Shown here: positions 1 to 7,192 of the stretch, piece by piece | Numbering within the stretch: the first letter of the stretch is position 1 | How the letters are laid out: each line of letters starts with the position of its first letter | NCBI RefSeq assembly: GCF_943371255.1 | Contig: NZ_CALRUC010000037.1 | Coordinates: 1 to 32,828, forward strand | Length of the DNA stretch: 32,828 bases | Reading direction: 5' to 3' | Origin: Ferrovibrio terrae_B | Lineage (GTDB): Bacteria > Pseudomonadota > Alphaproteobacteria > Ferrovibrionales > Ferrovibrionaceae | The notes under the pieces: model-generated | The model's database searches: none | What the model was told of the DNA's origin: nothing | What the model saw: the letters and a program-made list of their open reading frames with translations, nothing else | Position numbers and translations under genes: made by a program

Positions 1-485
1 GGATAGCGTTTGCGATAGCGCGGGTCGAGGCCGACCTGCAGCATGATCTTCTCGACATAGGCGCCCATCTCGCTGCGCTTGATCAGGCCATGCGCCACCG
101 GCGCCTCGCCGATGATCTCTTCCACCCGCATGCGCGGATTGAGCGAGGCGTAGGGATCCTGGAAGATCATCTGCACGCCCAGCTGATAGGCGCGCTGTTC
201 CGCGCTGCTGCGGTCGGCGACGGTCTTGCCGTGATACTGGATGGTGCCGTCGCTGGCTTCCATGATGCCGGCGACGATGCGGCCCAGCGTGGACTTGCCG
301 CAGCCGCTTTCGCCCACCAGGCCGACCACTTCACCTTCCTGGATCGTCAGGTCGACATGGTTGACGGCATGGACGGCGCGTTCCTTCAGACCGGCACCGA
401 ATAGGTTGGCGATCATGGCAGCGATATCCAGGCGCCAGACAAAGCGCTTGGAAATGCCCTTGAGTTCGAGAATGGGGGCGGTCAC
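1..485 (-). CDS. Oligopeptide/dipeptide ABC transporter ATP-binding subunit (DppF/OppF type), partial
   Basis: This is the second ATPase of a peptide-type ABC importer, which drives uptake from the cytoplasmic face of the inner membrane. About 161 codons are visible and the 3' part lies beyond the left edge. Reading from the GTG at 485, the protein has an N-terminal beta-strand region, a Walker A motif GESGCGKST and a Q-loop IFQDPYASLNPR, which is the hallmark of the OppF/DppF branch. The GTG start overlaps the TGA of the upstream ATPase gene by four bases (GTGA), so the two are probably translationally coupled. The signature motif and Walker B are not visible. Substrate cannot be decided; peptides, nickel or sugars-like oligomers are all possible in this family. 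Confidence 0.9.
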   Translation of the reverse strand, partial: MTAPILELKGISKRFVWRLDIAAMIANLFGAGLKERAVHAVNHVDLTIQEGEVVGLVGESGCGKSTLGRIVAGIMEASDGTIQYHGKTVADRSSAEQRAYQLGVQMIFQDPYASLNPRMRVEEIIGEAPVAHGLIKRSEMGAYVEKIMLQVGLDPRYRKRY

Positions 486-1477
486 GCGACAACCTCCGCC
501 GGGCTCAGCGGCTTGGCATCAAAGGGATGGTGGCAGCGGGCGCTGTGGCCCGGATCGAGTTCGGCCAGTTCTGGCATGGTATCGCAGAGCGCATCGGCGC
601 GGCCGCAGCGGGCCTTGAAACGGCAGCCCGGCGGCAGGTTCAGCGGTGCCGGCGCCATGCCGGGAATCTGGAACAATCGCTTGCCGCGCGGCATCGCGCC
701 GGGCACCGAACCGATCAGGCCGCGGGTATAGGGATGCTGCGGCCGTTCGATCACCGTGGCGATGGCACCGGTTTCGACGATCTTGCCGGCATACATCACC
801 ATGATGCGGTCGGCCAGGCCGGCCACCACGGAGAGGTCATGGGTGATCCAGATCAGCGCCGTGCCGGTATCGCGGCAGAGCTTGCGCATCTCGTAGAGAA
901 TCTGGCCCTGGATGGTGACGTCCAGCGCCGTGGTCGGTTCGTCGGCGATGATCAGGTCAGGTTTGTGCAGCAGCGCCGTGGCGATTGCGATGCGTTGCCG
1001 CATGCCGCCCGAGAACTGGTGCGGATAGGATTTCAGTCGGTCTTCGGGTGCTGCGATGCCGACCGACTGCAGCGTCTCGATGCAGCGGGCGCGGGCGGCA
1101 GCTTCACTGACCTTCTCATGCGCCTGTACGGTCTCGATCATCTGGGTATCGACGCGCAGAACCGGGTTCAGCGTCATCATCGGATCCTGGAAGATCATCG
1201 CGATGCGCGCGCCGCGCAAGCTGCGCAGGCGATCCGGGCTGGCCGTGGTGAGTTCCTCACCCTTGAACTTGACGCTGCCGGCGGCAATACGGCCGGGCGG
1301 ATCGATCAGGCCAAGGATGGAGAAGCCGGTGATCGATTTGCCCGAACCGGACTCACCCACCAGGCCGAGGATTTCCCCTGCCTCGACGGAAAAGCTGACG
1401 CCATCGACGGCGCGCACGATGCCGTCGCGGGTCGGGAACTGGGTCTCGAGATTGTCGACCTGGAGCGTTGCGGTCAT
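482..1477 (-). CDS. Oligopeptide/dipeptide ABC transporter ATP-binding subunit (DppD/OppD type)
   Basis: First ATPase of the peptide-type importer, 331 residues, the usual length for DppD. Walker A GESGSGKS lies at residues 41-48, followed by the Q-loop IFQDPMMTLNPV, the ABC signature FSGGMRQR, and Walker B LIIADEPTTALDV. The C-terminal part holds the cysteine-containing extension typical of the OppD/DppD family (GCRFKARCGRADALCD), which in relatives can bind an iron-sulfur cluster. It starts with ATG at 1477, six bases after the stop of the dppC-like gene, and its TGA overlaps the GTG start of the next ATPase. Family assignment is firm; substrate is unknown because no solute-binding protein gene is in view. 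Confidence 0.95.
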   Translation of the reverse strand: MTATLQVDNLETQFPTRDGIVRAVDGVSFSVEAGEILGLVGESGSGKSITGFSILGLIDPPGRIAAGSVKFKGEELTTASPDRLRSLRGARIAMIFQDPMMTLNPVLRVDTQMIETVQAHEKVSEAAARARCIETLQSVGIAAPEDRLKSYPHQFSGGMRQRIAIATALLHKPDLIIADEPTTALDVTIQGQILYEMRKLCRDTGTALIWITHDLSVVAGLADRIMVMYAGKIVETGAIATVIERPQHPYTRGLIGSVPGAMPRGKRLFQIPGMAPAPLNLPPGCRFKARCGRADALCDTMPELAELDPGHSARCHHPFDAKPLSPAEVVA

Positions 1478-1483
1478 GGAGCT

Positions 1484-2413
1484 TCAGCGCTTGAGGCGAG
1501 GATTGAGGACGTCGCGCAGCTGGTCGCCGACCAGGTTGATGGCGATGATGACGATTGTCAGGATCAGACCGGGGAACAGCGAGATCCAGTAGACGCCGCT
1601 AAGCAGATAGTCGAAGCCGTTCGAGATCAGCATGCCCAGCGATGGTTCGGTGACCGGAACGCCCAGGCCCAGGAAGCTCAACGTTGCTTCCAGCGTGATG
1701 GCGCGCGCGATGTTGATGGTGGCAATCACGATCAGCGGCGGCATGCAGTTGGGCAGCAGATGCTTCAGCAGCATGCGCGCGCGGCTGATGCCGAGGCAGC
1801 GTGCGGCTTCGATATATTCCTTGTTGCGTTCCACCAGCGCAGCCCCGTGGGCGGCGCGGGCGAAATAGGCCCATTGCACGGCGATCAGCGCCACGATCAC
1901 CTTGTCGACGCCATTGCCCAGCACGGCGAGCAGGATCAGCGCGATCAGGATGGCGGGGAAGGACAGCTGGATATCGACCACGCGCATGATCAGCGCATCG
2001 ATCTTGCCACCGCTATAGGCGGCCAGCAGGCCGGCCACGGCGCCGATACCCAGTGCTGCCACCACCGAAACGACGCCGACCATCAGGCTGATGCGCAGGC
2101 CATAGAGCATGGCGCTCAGCATGTCGCGGCCCTGGCCGTCGCTGCCGAGCAGGAAGACGAAGCCTTCGCCCGACATTTCGCCCGGCGGCTGACGCGCATC
2201 CATGATGTCGAGGATGGCGAGATCGTAGGGATTCTGCGGCGAGATATAGGGTGCCACCAGGGACGCACCGAGCATCAGCACCAGCAGAACCAGACCGAGG
2301 AGGGCCAGTTTGCTTTCGGCGAATTCGGCGACGATGCGCTTCCAGGGTGCCTCGGTCTTGGCCAGTGGCGCACCGGTTGTGATGGCAACGGGTGTTGCGG
2401 CGGTCTGGCTCAT
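1484..2413 (-). CDS. Oligopeptide/dipeptide ABC transporter permease (DppC/OppC type)
   Basis: Inner-membrane permease of the importer, 309 residues from the chosen ATG at 2413. An open frame continues further upstream, but the ATG at 2413 overlaps the TGA of the dppB-like gene as ATGA and gives the family's usual N-terminus with a first membrane segment (KLALLGLVLLVLMLGASLVAPYIS). The cytoplasmic EAA loop that contacts the ATPases reads EAARCLGISRARMLLKHLLPN. Several further membrane helices follow and the protein ends with the family-typical LRDVLNPRLKR. It pairs with the dppB-like permease to form the channel. Confidence 0.95.
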   Translation of the reverse strand: MSQTAATPVAITTGAPLAKTEAPWKRIVAEFAESKLALLGLVLLVLMLGASLVAPYISPQNPYDLAILDIMDARQPPGEMSGEGFVFLLGSDGQGRDMLSAMLYGLRISLMVGVVSVVAALGIGAVAGLLAAYSGGKIDALIMRVVDIQLSFPAILIALILLAVLGNGVDKVIVALIAVQWAYFARAAHGAALVERNKEYIEAARCLGISRARMLLKHLLPNCMPPLIVIATINIARAITLEATLSFLGLGVPVTEPSLGMLISNGFDYLLSGVYWISLFPGLILTIVIIAINLVGDQLRDVLNPRLKR

Positions 2414-3384
2414 TTCGCCTCTCCCAGCCGCACGCGCGGATCGAGCACCGAATACAGGATGTCGACGATCAGGCTGATGATGACCAGCAGGAACACCACC
2501 ACGATCAGATAGGCGACCACCACGGGGCGATCGAGATGCACGATGGAATCGATCAGCAGCTTGCCCATGCCGGGCCAGGAAAAGATCGTCTCGGTGATGA
2601 CGGCAAAGGCGATCAGGCTGCCCAGTTCCAGACCGGTGACAGTGGTGATCGGCACCATGATGTTCTTCAGGATATGCACGCCGATGACGCGGCGTTCGCT
2701 CAGGCCCTTGGCGCGGGCGAATTTCACGTAATCCATCAGCATCACCTCGCGCGCGGTGGCGCGCGCCAGGCGGATGATCAGGGCGCATTTCGATAGGCCG
2801 AGCGTCAGCGCCGGCAGGGCTAGGTATTTCCAGCCGGCAGCCGACAGGAAGCTGACATGGATGCCGAGGATTTCCATTGTCGGGCCGCGGCCCGAAGCCG
2901 GCAGCCAGCCGAGCTGCACGGCAAAAACCATGATCAGCATCAGGCCGACCCAGAAATTCGGCAGCGAGAAGCCAAGCACCGAACCGGCCATGATGGCGCG
3001 TGCCGCCACGGTTTCATGGCGCAGGCCGGCATAGAGACCGAGCGGCACGCCGATCACAACCGACAGGAACGTGGCGATCAGTGCCAGCTCCAGCGTCGCC
3101 GGCATGCGCTCGAGGATCAGGTTGATGGCAGGCTGGCCGAAGACGAAGGATTTGCCGAATTCGCCCTTCAGTGCAGACAGCACGAAGGCGAGATACTGCT
3201 CCCACATCGGCCGGTCGAGGCCCAGTGCCTTGGCGATGGCTTCGCGGTCAAGCTCGGTCGCTTCCGGACTGACCAGAATCGCCAGCGGATCACCGATCAT
3301 GTAGATGCCGACAAACACCAGCACCGACATGACTGCCATGACCAATGCCGCCTGCATCAGGCGTCTGATAATAAAAACGAGCAT
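2410..3384 (-). CDS. Oligopeptide/dipeptide ABC transporter permease (DppB/OppB type)
   Basis: First gene of the importer unit, 324 residues, inner-membrane permease. The N-terminus MLVFIIRRLMQAALVMAVMSVLVF is the standard first helix of DppB/OppB, and the EAA loop (YVKFARAKGLSERRVIGVHILKN) is well preserved. The C-terminus ends in VDILYSVLDPRVRLG, again typical. Its TGA overlaps the dppC start. The unit in view has the order B-C-D-F with no substrate-binding protein ahead of dppB; that gene may lie past the left edge or elsewhere. Upstream is a 315-base gap with a possible promoter. Confidence 0.95.
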   Translation of the reverse strand: MLVFIIRRLMQAALVMAVMSVLVFVGIYMIGDPLAILVSPEATELDREAIAKALGLDRPMWEQYLAFVLSALKGEFGKSFVFGQPAINLILERMPATLELALIATFLSVVIGVPLGLYAGLRHETVAARAIMAGSVLGFSLPNFWVGLMLIMVFAVQLGWLPASGRGPTMEILGIHVSFLSAAGWKYLALPALTLGLSKCALIIRLARATAREVMLMDYVKFARAKGLSERRVIGVHILKNIMVPITTVTGLELGSLIAFAVITETIFSWPGMGKLLIDSIVHLDRPVVVAYLIVVVFLLVIISLIVDILYSVLDPRVRLGEAK

Positions 3385-3457
3385 GACTTAGAGACGCCCC
3401 GACACCCTGTTTCGCCGGTGCCAATTCATGGTCATTCCGCCGGCTTCTCTGACCCAG

Positions 3458-3486
3458 CCTATACCGGAATCCACATGCACTGCCTA
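3458..3486 (-). promoter_or_regulatory. Possible promoter of the dpp-type operon
   Basis: On the minus strand a TAGGCA (-35-like, plus coordinates 3481-3486) and a TATAGG (-10-like, 3458-3463) are separated by 17 bases, about 75 bases ahead of the dppB start. Each hexamer matches the sigma-70 consensus at four positions. Found by eye only. Confidence 0.35.
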
Positions 3487-3637
3487 GGTTTTCTTACAGA
3501 ATGACTTGATAACGCGCCGACATGGTTTCCATGTGCCGCCGGCAGTCACAGCGCGTGTTGTTGGCGCTGCGCGGTTGCGTGCATTGACTGAACCAGTGCT
3601 GCGATTGGTTCGCAGACATGGCGGCCCTGCAACGAGA

Positions 3638-3667
3638 AGCGCCGCCGGTGATGTAACCGGCGGCGCT
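3638..3667 (-). terminator. Hairpin after the TrcR gene, probable terminator
   Basis: A perfect 12-base-pair stem (AGCGCCGCCGGT pairing with ACCGGCGGCGCT) with a six-base loop, beginning about 33 bases past the TrcR stop. No long T-run follows on the minus strand, so termination may be inefficient or Rho-assisted. Confidence 0.55.
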
Positions 3668-3699
3668 GTCAGTTCAGTCCGAATGAGGAAGCCGCAGCG

Positions 3700-4335
3700 T
3701 CAGCTTTCGCTGTTGCCCGGGGCTTCAGTTGCTGCCGCCTCGGCAGGCGCTTCGGCCGTCTTGTCGCGGACCTGGATGCGGGCTTCGCGGGCATCACGCT
3801 TTTCTTTGTTCTGCTTGCGCTTGGCGGCCAGCAGCAGCACGCGGTCGAGTTCCATCTGGCTGCAGATACCGAGATAGACCGGATCGCGCGGCTTGATGTT
3901 GGCGTGATTGGGATGGGTGTGGTTCTTCACGCGATCAATGGTCGCCTTGGTGGTGCCGAGCAGCTTCTGGATCTGTGCGGTCTGCACTTCCGGATGATAC
4001 TTCAGCAGCCAGGCGATGGCATCGGGACGATCCTGGCGCTTGGACACCGGGGTGTATTTCGCACCCTTGGTCTTCTGGCGCTGCAGCGGCACGGTCGGCG
4101 CCAGCAGCTTGAGGTCGCCGCTCGGATCCTTTTCGCAGCGTTCGATCTCGCCCGGACCGAGCTGGCCATTGGCGACCGGATCGAGGCCGACGATACCAAT
4201 CGCCACCTCGCCATCGGCGATGCCCTTCACTTCCAGCACATGCAGGCCGCAGAAGCGGGCAATCTGGTCGAAGGTCAGCTTGGTATTGTCGATCAGCCAC
4301 ACGGCAGTGGCTTTCGGCATCAACGGCAATGCCAT
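3700..4335 (-). CDS. trcR: DUF1013 / TrcR-type transcriptional regulator
   Basis: A 211-residue protein of the alphaproteobacteria-specific DUF1013 family, named TrcR in databases as a cell-cycle transcriptional regulator. The start was placed at the ATG at 4335 (MALPLMPKATAVWLIDNTKL), the family's conserved N-terminus; it has an AAGGA about nine bases upstream, and the longer open frame would add 26 arginine-rich residues with no such site. The N-terminal part (LTFDQIARFCGLHVLEVKGI) and the middle (AQIQKLLGTTKATIDRVKN) both look like helix-turn-helix segments. The C-terminus is a charged, lysine-rich helix followed by an Ala/Glu-rich tail. It lies downstream of the quinone oxidoreductase gene on the same strand but has its own promoter candidate. 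Confidence 0.9.
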   Translation of the reverse strand: MALPLMPKATAVWLIDNTKLTFDQIARFCGLHVLEVKGIADGEVAIGIVGLDPVANGQLGPGEIERCEKDPSGDLKLLAPTVPLQRQKTKGAKYTPVSKRQDRPDAIAWLLKYHPEVQTAQIQKLLGTTKATIDRVKNHTHPNHANIKPRDPVYLGICSQMELDRVLLLAAKRKQNKEKRDAREARIQVRDKTAEAPAEAAATEAPGNSES

Positions 4336-4401
4336 GGGTAAAATCCTTCTCAGGCGGCCGGCCGCGGTCAGCGGCCGCCCGCGGGGGCGAAATCGCGCGA
4401 C

Positions 4402-4429
4402 AATATAGTGCAATGGTTCGGGGGTGCAA
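4402..4429 (-). promoter_or_regulatory. Probable promoter of the TrcR gene
   Basis: On the minus strand TTGCAC (plus 4424-4429) is followed after 16 bases by TATATT (plus 4402-4407). This predicts a start near 4395 and a leader of about 60 bases before the ATG at 4335. It lies in the gap between the quinone oxidoreductase stop and the TrcR start, overlapping small GC-rich inverted repeats that may terminate the upstream gene. Confidence 0.5.
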
Positions 4430-4462
4430 CCACCCCGGGGGTGCTAAGTTATTGTTTTTATG

Positions 4463-5458
4463 TCAGATCGTTAGCAAAACTTTGCCGACATGGTCGCCAT
4501 GGTCGATCCGGACATGGGCCTGGGCAGCCTCCGCCAGCGGAAAGCGGCTGTCGATGATGGCTTTCAGCCGGCCATCGGCAAAAGCCGGCCAGACCCTGGC
4601 CTCCAGCGCGCGGGCAATGTCGCCCTTGAAGGCGATGGGACGCGGCCGCAGCGTCGAGCCGGTCACCGTCAGCCGCTTGCGCATCAGCAGGCTCAGATCG
4701 CCCTCGCCCTTGGGGCCGCCCTGCACGGCAATGATCACCAGCCGGCCTTCCTCAGCCAGGCTCTTGATGTTGGGCGCGAAGTATTTGCCGCCCACCATGT
4801 CGAGAACGACATCGACACCCTTGCCATCGGTGAGTTCAGCGATGCGGGCGGCGAAATCCTCGGTCTTGTAGTTGATCGCCTTTTCAGCACCGAGGCTTTC
4901 GCAGAAGCGGCATTTCTCATCCGTGCCGGCGGTCGCGAAGATACGCTTGGCGCCGAGCAGCCTGGCCAGCTGGATCGCGGCGACGCCGATGCCCGATGCG
5001 CCACCATGGATCAGGATGCTTTCCCCGGCCTTCAGCTGGCCACGATCGGCGATGTTGCTCCACACGGTGAACCAGTTCTCCGGCAGGGCCGCGGCTTCCG
5101 CCATGTCGAGCCCGCTTGGCACCGGCAGGCATTGCTCGCCCGGCGCCACGCAATAGGTGGCATAGCCACCGCCGGCCACCAGCGCGCAAACCTTGTCGCC
5201 AATTTTCCAGCGCTGCACGCCGTCTCCGAGGGCAACGATTTCGCCGGCCACTTCCAGGCCCGGATAATCGGGTGCGCCGGGCGGCGGCGGATACATGCCG
5301 CTGCGCTGCAGAACATCGGGGCGGTTCACGCCGGCAGCCAGCACCTTGATCAGAACTTCGCCGGCCGCCGGCTGCACCAGTGGCCGTTCGCCGGGTTTCA
5401 GCACCTCGGGGCCACCGGGCTGGCTGATCTCGATCACCGTCATGGTCTGGGGCAGCAT
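4463..5458 (-). CDS. NAD(P)H quinone oxidoreductase, PIG3 family
   Basis: A zinc-free medium-chain dehydrogenase of 331 residues, expected to reduce quinones with NADPH in the cytoplasm. The N-terminal GroES-like domain contains AAGVNRPDVLQRSGMYPPPPG and PGLEVAGEIVALG, both typical of the PIG3/QOR branch. The Rossmann half carries IHGGASGIGVAAIQLA, the cofactor-binding loop. No structural or catalytic zinc cysteines are present. I start it at the ATG at 5458 (MLPQTMTVIEI), preceded by GGAGA about seven bases away; a second ATG five codons on is also possible. Convergent or coupled genes are absent: DUF1192 runs divergently upstream. Physiological substrate unknown. Confidence 0.9.
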   Translation of the reverse strand: MLPQTMTVIEISQPGGPEVLKPGERPLVQPAAGEVLIKVLAAGVNRPDVLQRSGMYPPPPGAPDYPGLEVAGEIVALGDGVQRWKIGDKVCALVAGGGYATYCVAPGEQCLPVPSGLDMAEAAALPENWFTVWSNIADRGQLKAGESILIHGGASGIGVAAIQLARLLGAKRIFATAGTDEKCRFCESLGAEKAINYKTEDFAARIAELTDGKGVDVVLDMVGGKYFAPNIKSLAEEGRLVIIAVQGGPKGEGDLSLLMRKRLTVTGSTLRPRPIAFKGDIARALEARVWPAFADGRLKAIIDSRFPLAEAAQAHVRIDHGDHVGKVLLTI

Positions 5459-5524
5459 CGTTGGCTCTCCGCAAAAGGACTGCCAGTGATCTAATCGGAC
5501 CCGGTGTCCACGGCAAGCCGGCAA

Positions 5525-5571
5525 GTTTTGCTTTATCGGATATTCCGCGTTTAGTATGCGGCAAGCAAAAC
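5525..5571 (+). promoter_or_regulatory. Promoter-like pair bracketed by a 9-base inverted repeat, ahead of the DUF1192 gene
   Basis: GTTTTGCTT (5525-5533) and its exact reverse complement AAGCAAAAC (5563-5571) are 29 bases apart. Within them lie TTGCTT (5528-5533) and, 18 bases on, TAGTAT (5552-5557), which could be -35 and -10 elements for the plus-strand gene at 5585. The right repeat would fall around the transcription start. It may be an operator or a weak RNA/DNA hairpin. Confidence 0.35.
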
Positions 5572-5584
5572 CGGGGAGGCCGGG

Positions 5585-5761
5585 ATGGATTGGGACGAAG
5601 CCGAGCGGCGCAAACCCGCGCTACCGAAATTCGAGACGATGTCGATTGAAGACCTCGAGGACCGCATCCTCGCGCTCGAAGCCGAGATTGCCACCATCCG
5701 CGGCGTCATCAAGGCCAAGCAGGCCGCGCGCGGCTCCGCCGACAGCTTCTTCAAGAAATAG
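5585..5761 (+). CDS. DUF1192 small protein
   Basis: A 58-residue protein beginning MDWDEAERRKPA. It matches the DUF1192 family in length and pattern: an N-terminal MDWD block, then a coiled-coil-like helix (LEDRILALEAEIATIRGVIKAKQAARG) and a short tail ending in ADSFFKK. GGGGAGG sits about seven bases before the ATG. Function is unknown; the family is common and small in alphaproteobacteria. Its last 11 bases overlap the 3' end of the convergent unknown gene at 5751. Confidence 0.85.
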   Translation: MDWDEAERRKPALPKFETMSIEDLEDRILALEAEIATIRGVIKAKQAARGSADSFFKK

Positions 5762-6236
5762 GCATCTCCGGCGCGCGGATATGCGCCGGCACCAGATCGT
5801 CGATCGCCGCATCCGTTCCTCGCAGCGCGACGCGGCAGACCGTGATGCCCGGTTCGGCCTGACTCTGCAGCACGATGAACTGCCCGCCGGCGGCGCGCGC
5901 CACCGCGCGGTCGTATTCCATCATGCGCCAGCAGGCCTGGGTGCGGCCGCTGCCGCGCAGGGGGCAGGGGGTCTCGATCCGGGCCAGCACGGTGTCGGCC
6001 GTGACGGCCTCGACCGGTACCTGTTTCGGGCTGGGGAAACCCTGCTGCCAGGCCCGGCCCAGGGCGGGCAGATCGGCGGCCGGGCCGATACCTTTGCGGC
6101 GGATGGCCAAAGCGGCCAGGGCGCGGGACCAGGCGAAACTGGCCGGCTGCAGGATTGGCCAGCGCGCCAGCAGGGCGGAGATGGCGAGAAGTCCCGCCAC
6201 GCTTCGGCGAATTAAGATTTTCTGGATCGGCGTCAT
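5751..6236 (-). CDS. Unknown exported or membrane-anchored protein, TetR-linked
   Basis: A 161-residue protein that I do not recognise. From the ATG at 6236 (MTPIQKILIRRSVAGLLAISALLARW) it has positive charges followed by a hydrophobic stretch, so a signal anchor or uncleaved signal is likely. The C-terminal half contains two cysteines in the segment CPLRGSGRTQACWRMMEYDR and one in ITVCRVALRG. There is no Shine-Dalgarno sequence; the base just seven upstream of the ATG is the end of a perfect palindrome (6243-6269) that looks like the TetR operator. A TTG at 6254 would extend the frame but lies inside that palindrome. The tetR gene is directly upstream on the same strand, so this protein is the likely target of that repressor. 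Confidence 0.65.
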   Translation of the reverse strand: MTPIQKILIRRSVAGLLAISALLARWPILQPASFAWSRALAALAIRRKGIGPAADLPALGRAWQQGFPSPKQVPVEAVTADTVLARIETPCPLRGSGRTQACWRMMEYDRAVARAAGGQFIVLQSQAEPGITVCRVALRGTDAAIDDLVPAHIRAPEMPIS

Positions 6237-6242
6237 GAAACA

Positions 6243-6269
6243 GACATATGACAAATTTTGTCATATGTC
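6243..6269. promoter_or_regulatory. Perfect 27-base palindrome, probable TetR operator overlapping a promoter
   Basis: The half-site GACATATGACAAA is followed by one central base and then its exact reverse complement. On the minus strand the palindrome overlaps a TTGACA (-35) and, 17 bases on, TATGTC (-10-like) ending six bases before the ATG at 6236. A repressor bound here would block that promoter directly. The eight-base core TTTGTCAT recurs at 6903-6910 over the tetR start, but without a second arm. Confidence 0.7.
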
Positions 6270-6277
6270 AAAACCGT

Positions 6278-6910
6278 TCAGCGTGCCCGAACAGTTCTCA
6301 GGATCATGTCGATGGCGGCAACAGCCCGGTCGCGCCAGACGGATTTATCCAGCTCGGTGGCGAGCCGGGGATCGTGGAAGCGGGCCATCAGGTCATCAAT
6401 GGTCACTGCCAGCTTCTCGGCTGGGTCGCCCCGGAAGGCGCCGGCGGCACTGCCCTCGGCCAGCAGGCCGGCCAGATGGCGGCGGACATGGCTGCGATGC
6501 TGCCGGGGCAGGGAGCCCAGATTGCGGGTGACCTCGTCCAGCACTTCGACCAGACACGGGTCCGACAGGTAACGCCTTGTATTTTCTGCATCCATGAGCA
6601 GGAACGCCTGCAGGCGGGCGGCCGGGCTGCGGCCATGGTCGCGGGCGATCGCGGCCAGGCGGGTCTCGTCCTCGGCCAGCCAGCGGGTCGCCAGAGCAGC
6701 CACAATGGCACGCTTGTTCTGGTAATGCCGGTAAACGGCGGTGCGGGCGATGCCGGCCTCGGCCGCGATATCCTCGATGCGGCAGCGCTTGCCGCCCAGG
6801 CGCCGGAAGCAGGCCAGGGCTGCATCCAGCAGCCGGTCCTGCACGGGCCCCGCCAGGGCCTCGGCGGCGTCCTGCGGCTCGCTTTGTGACACGACGGCCA
6901 TTTTTGTCAT
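6278..6910 (-). CDS. TetR/AcrR family transcriptional regulator
   Basis: A ligand-responsive repressor of 210 residues. The N-terminal DNA-binding domain has the family pattern: VQDRLLDAALACFRRLGGKRCRIEDIAAEAGIARTAVYRHYQNKRAIV, with the helix-turn-helix around residues 40-60. The C-terminal ligand/dimer domain is of ordinary length and gives no clue to the ligand. I chose the ATG at 6910 (MTKMAVVSQS); the frame also has a GTG at 6937 and an ATG at 6901, and none has a strong ribosome-binding site. The downstream gene and the palindrome between them are its probable targets. Confidence 0.88.
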   Translation of the reverse strand: MTKMAVVSQSEPQDAAEALAGPVQDRLLDAALACFRRLGGKRCRIEDIAAEAGIARTAVYRHYQNKRAIVAALATRWLAEDETRLAAIARDHGRSPAARLQAFLLMDAENTRRYLSDPCLVEVLDEVTRNLGSLPRQHRSHVRRHLAGLLAEGSAAGAFRGDPAEKLAVTIDDLMARFHDPRLATELDKSVWRDRAVAAIDMILRTVRAR

Positions 6911-6976
6911 GACCAGACCATACAGGAGGATCGCCACTTCACGAAATCTTAAGTGCGGCCGGTGATACTGGGTTCG

Positions 6977-7003
6977 TTACAGATTTCGATTTAGTCCGGT
7001 CAT
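6977..7003 (-). CDS. Candidate eight-residue leader peptide upstream of tetR
   Basis: ATG at 7003 opens MTGLNRNL followed by TAA. An AGGGAGGAAAC run sits right in front of it, a far better ribosome-binding site than tetR itself has. It lies about 66 bases before the tetR start. It could be a regulatory leader peptide or a relic of a lost gene; there is no residue bias that suggests a sensed amino acid. Confidence 0.25.
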   Translation of the reverse strand: MTGLNRNL

Positions 7004-7032
7004 AGTTTCCTCCCTGTTGGTTTTGACCTTCA

Positions 7033-7063
7033 GGCCGCCGGGTCGCTCCGGCGGCCTTTTTTT
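7033..7063 (+). terminator. Strong intrinsic terminator, orphan on the plus strand
   Basis: A nine-base-pair perfect GC stem (GGCCGCCGG / CCGGCGGCC) with a six-base loop and seven T residues directly after it. No plus-strand gene precedes it within reach, since tetR runs the other way. It may end a short non-coding transcript or insulate metY from antisense transcription out of tetR. Confidence 0.8.
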
Positions 7064-7090
7064 GTGTCTGAATCGACCGGTTTCCTCTGC

Positions 7091-7120
7091 TTGACTGATC
7101 CGGGTACGGCGTGGATTAAT
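7091..7120 (+). promoter_or_regulatory. Possible metY promoter
   Basis: TTGACT (7091-7096) and ATTAAT (7115-7120) are 18 bases apart. This would start transcription near 7127 and give a leader of roughly 110 bases that includes the hairpin at 7152-7192. Confidence 0.4.
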
Positions 7121-7151
7121 CGCTACAGTTTCGAGATTGAGGCAAGATTGT

Positions 7152-7192
7152 CGGGTCGCCCCGTCCGCCAGGATGAGGCGGCCCGCTTTTTT
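7152..7192 (+). terminator. Terminator-like hairpin in the metY leader, possible attenuator
   Basis: CGGGTCGCC (7152-7160) can pair with GGCGGCCCG (7177-7185) with one U-G pair, followed by C and six T residues. An alternative inner pairing of CCGCC (7165-7169) with GGCGG (7177-7181) competes for the same right arm. The hairpin stands 45 bases ahead of the metY ATG, in the place where a regulated terminator would be. Confidence 0.55.

Larger units (their letters stand above)
3385..3699. other. Gene-free stretch between the dppB-like gene and the TrcR gene
   Basis: About 315 bases with no credible coding frame. It holds a perfect inverted repeat just past the TrcR stop (3638-3667) and, nearer dppB, a weak promoter-like pair on the minus strand (3458-3486). 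The remainder shows nothing I can name. The dppB start lacks a clear Shine-Dalgarno sequence in the bases just upstream. Confidence 0.6.

Noticed and set aside
527..2512. A 661-codon open frame on the plus strand opposite the dppC/dppD genes
   Set aside because: It is a shadow of well-supported minus-strand permease and ATPase genes, rich in His, Asp, Gln and Arg as such GC-rich antisense frames are, with no family resemblance.
4411..4443. GC-rich overlapping inverted repeats (GGGGTG / CACCCC) as a terminator of the quinone oxidoreductase gene
   Set aside because: Stems are short and overlap each other, no T-run follows on the minus strand, and the region also holds the TrcR promoter candidate.
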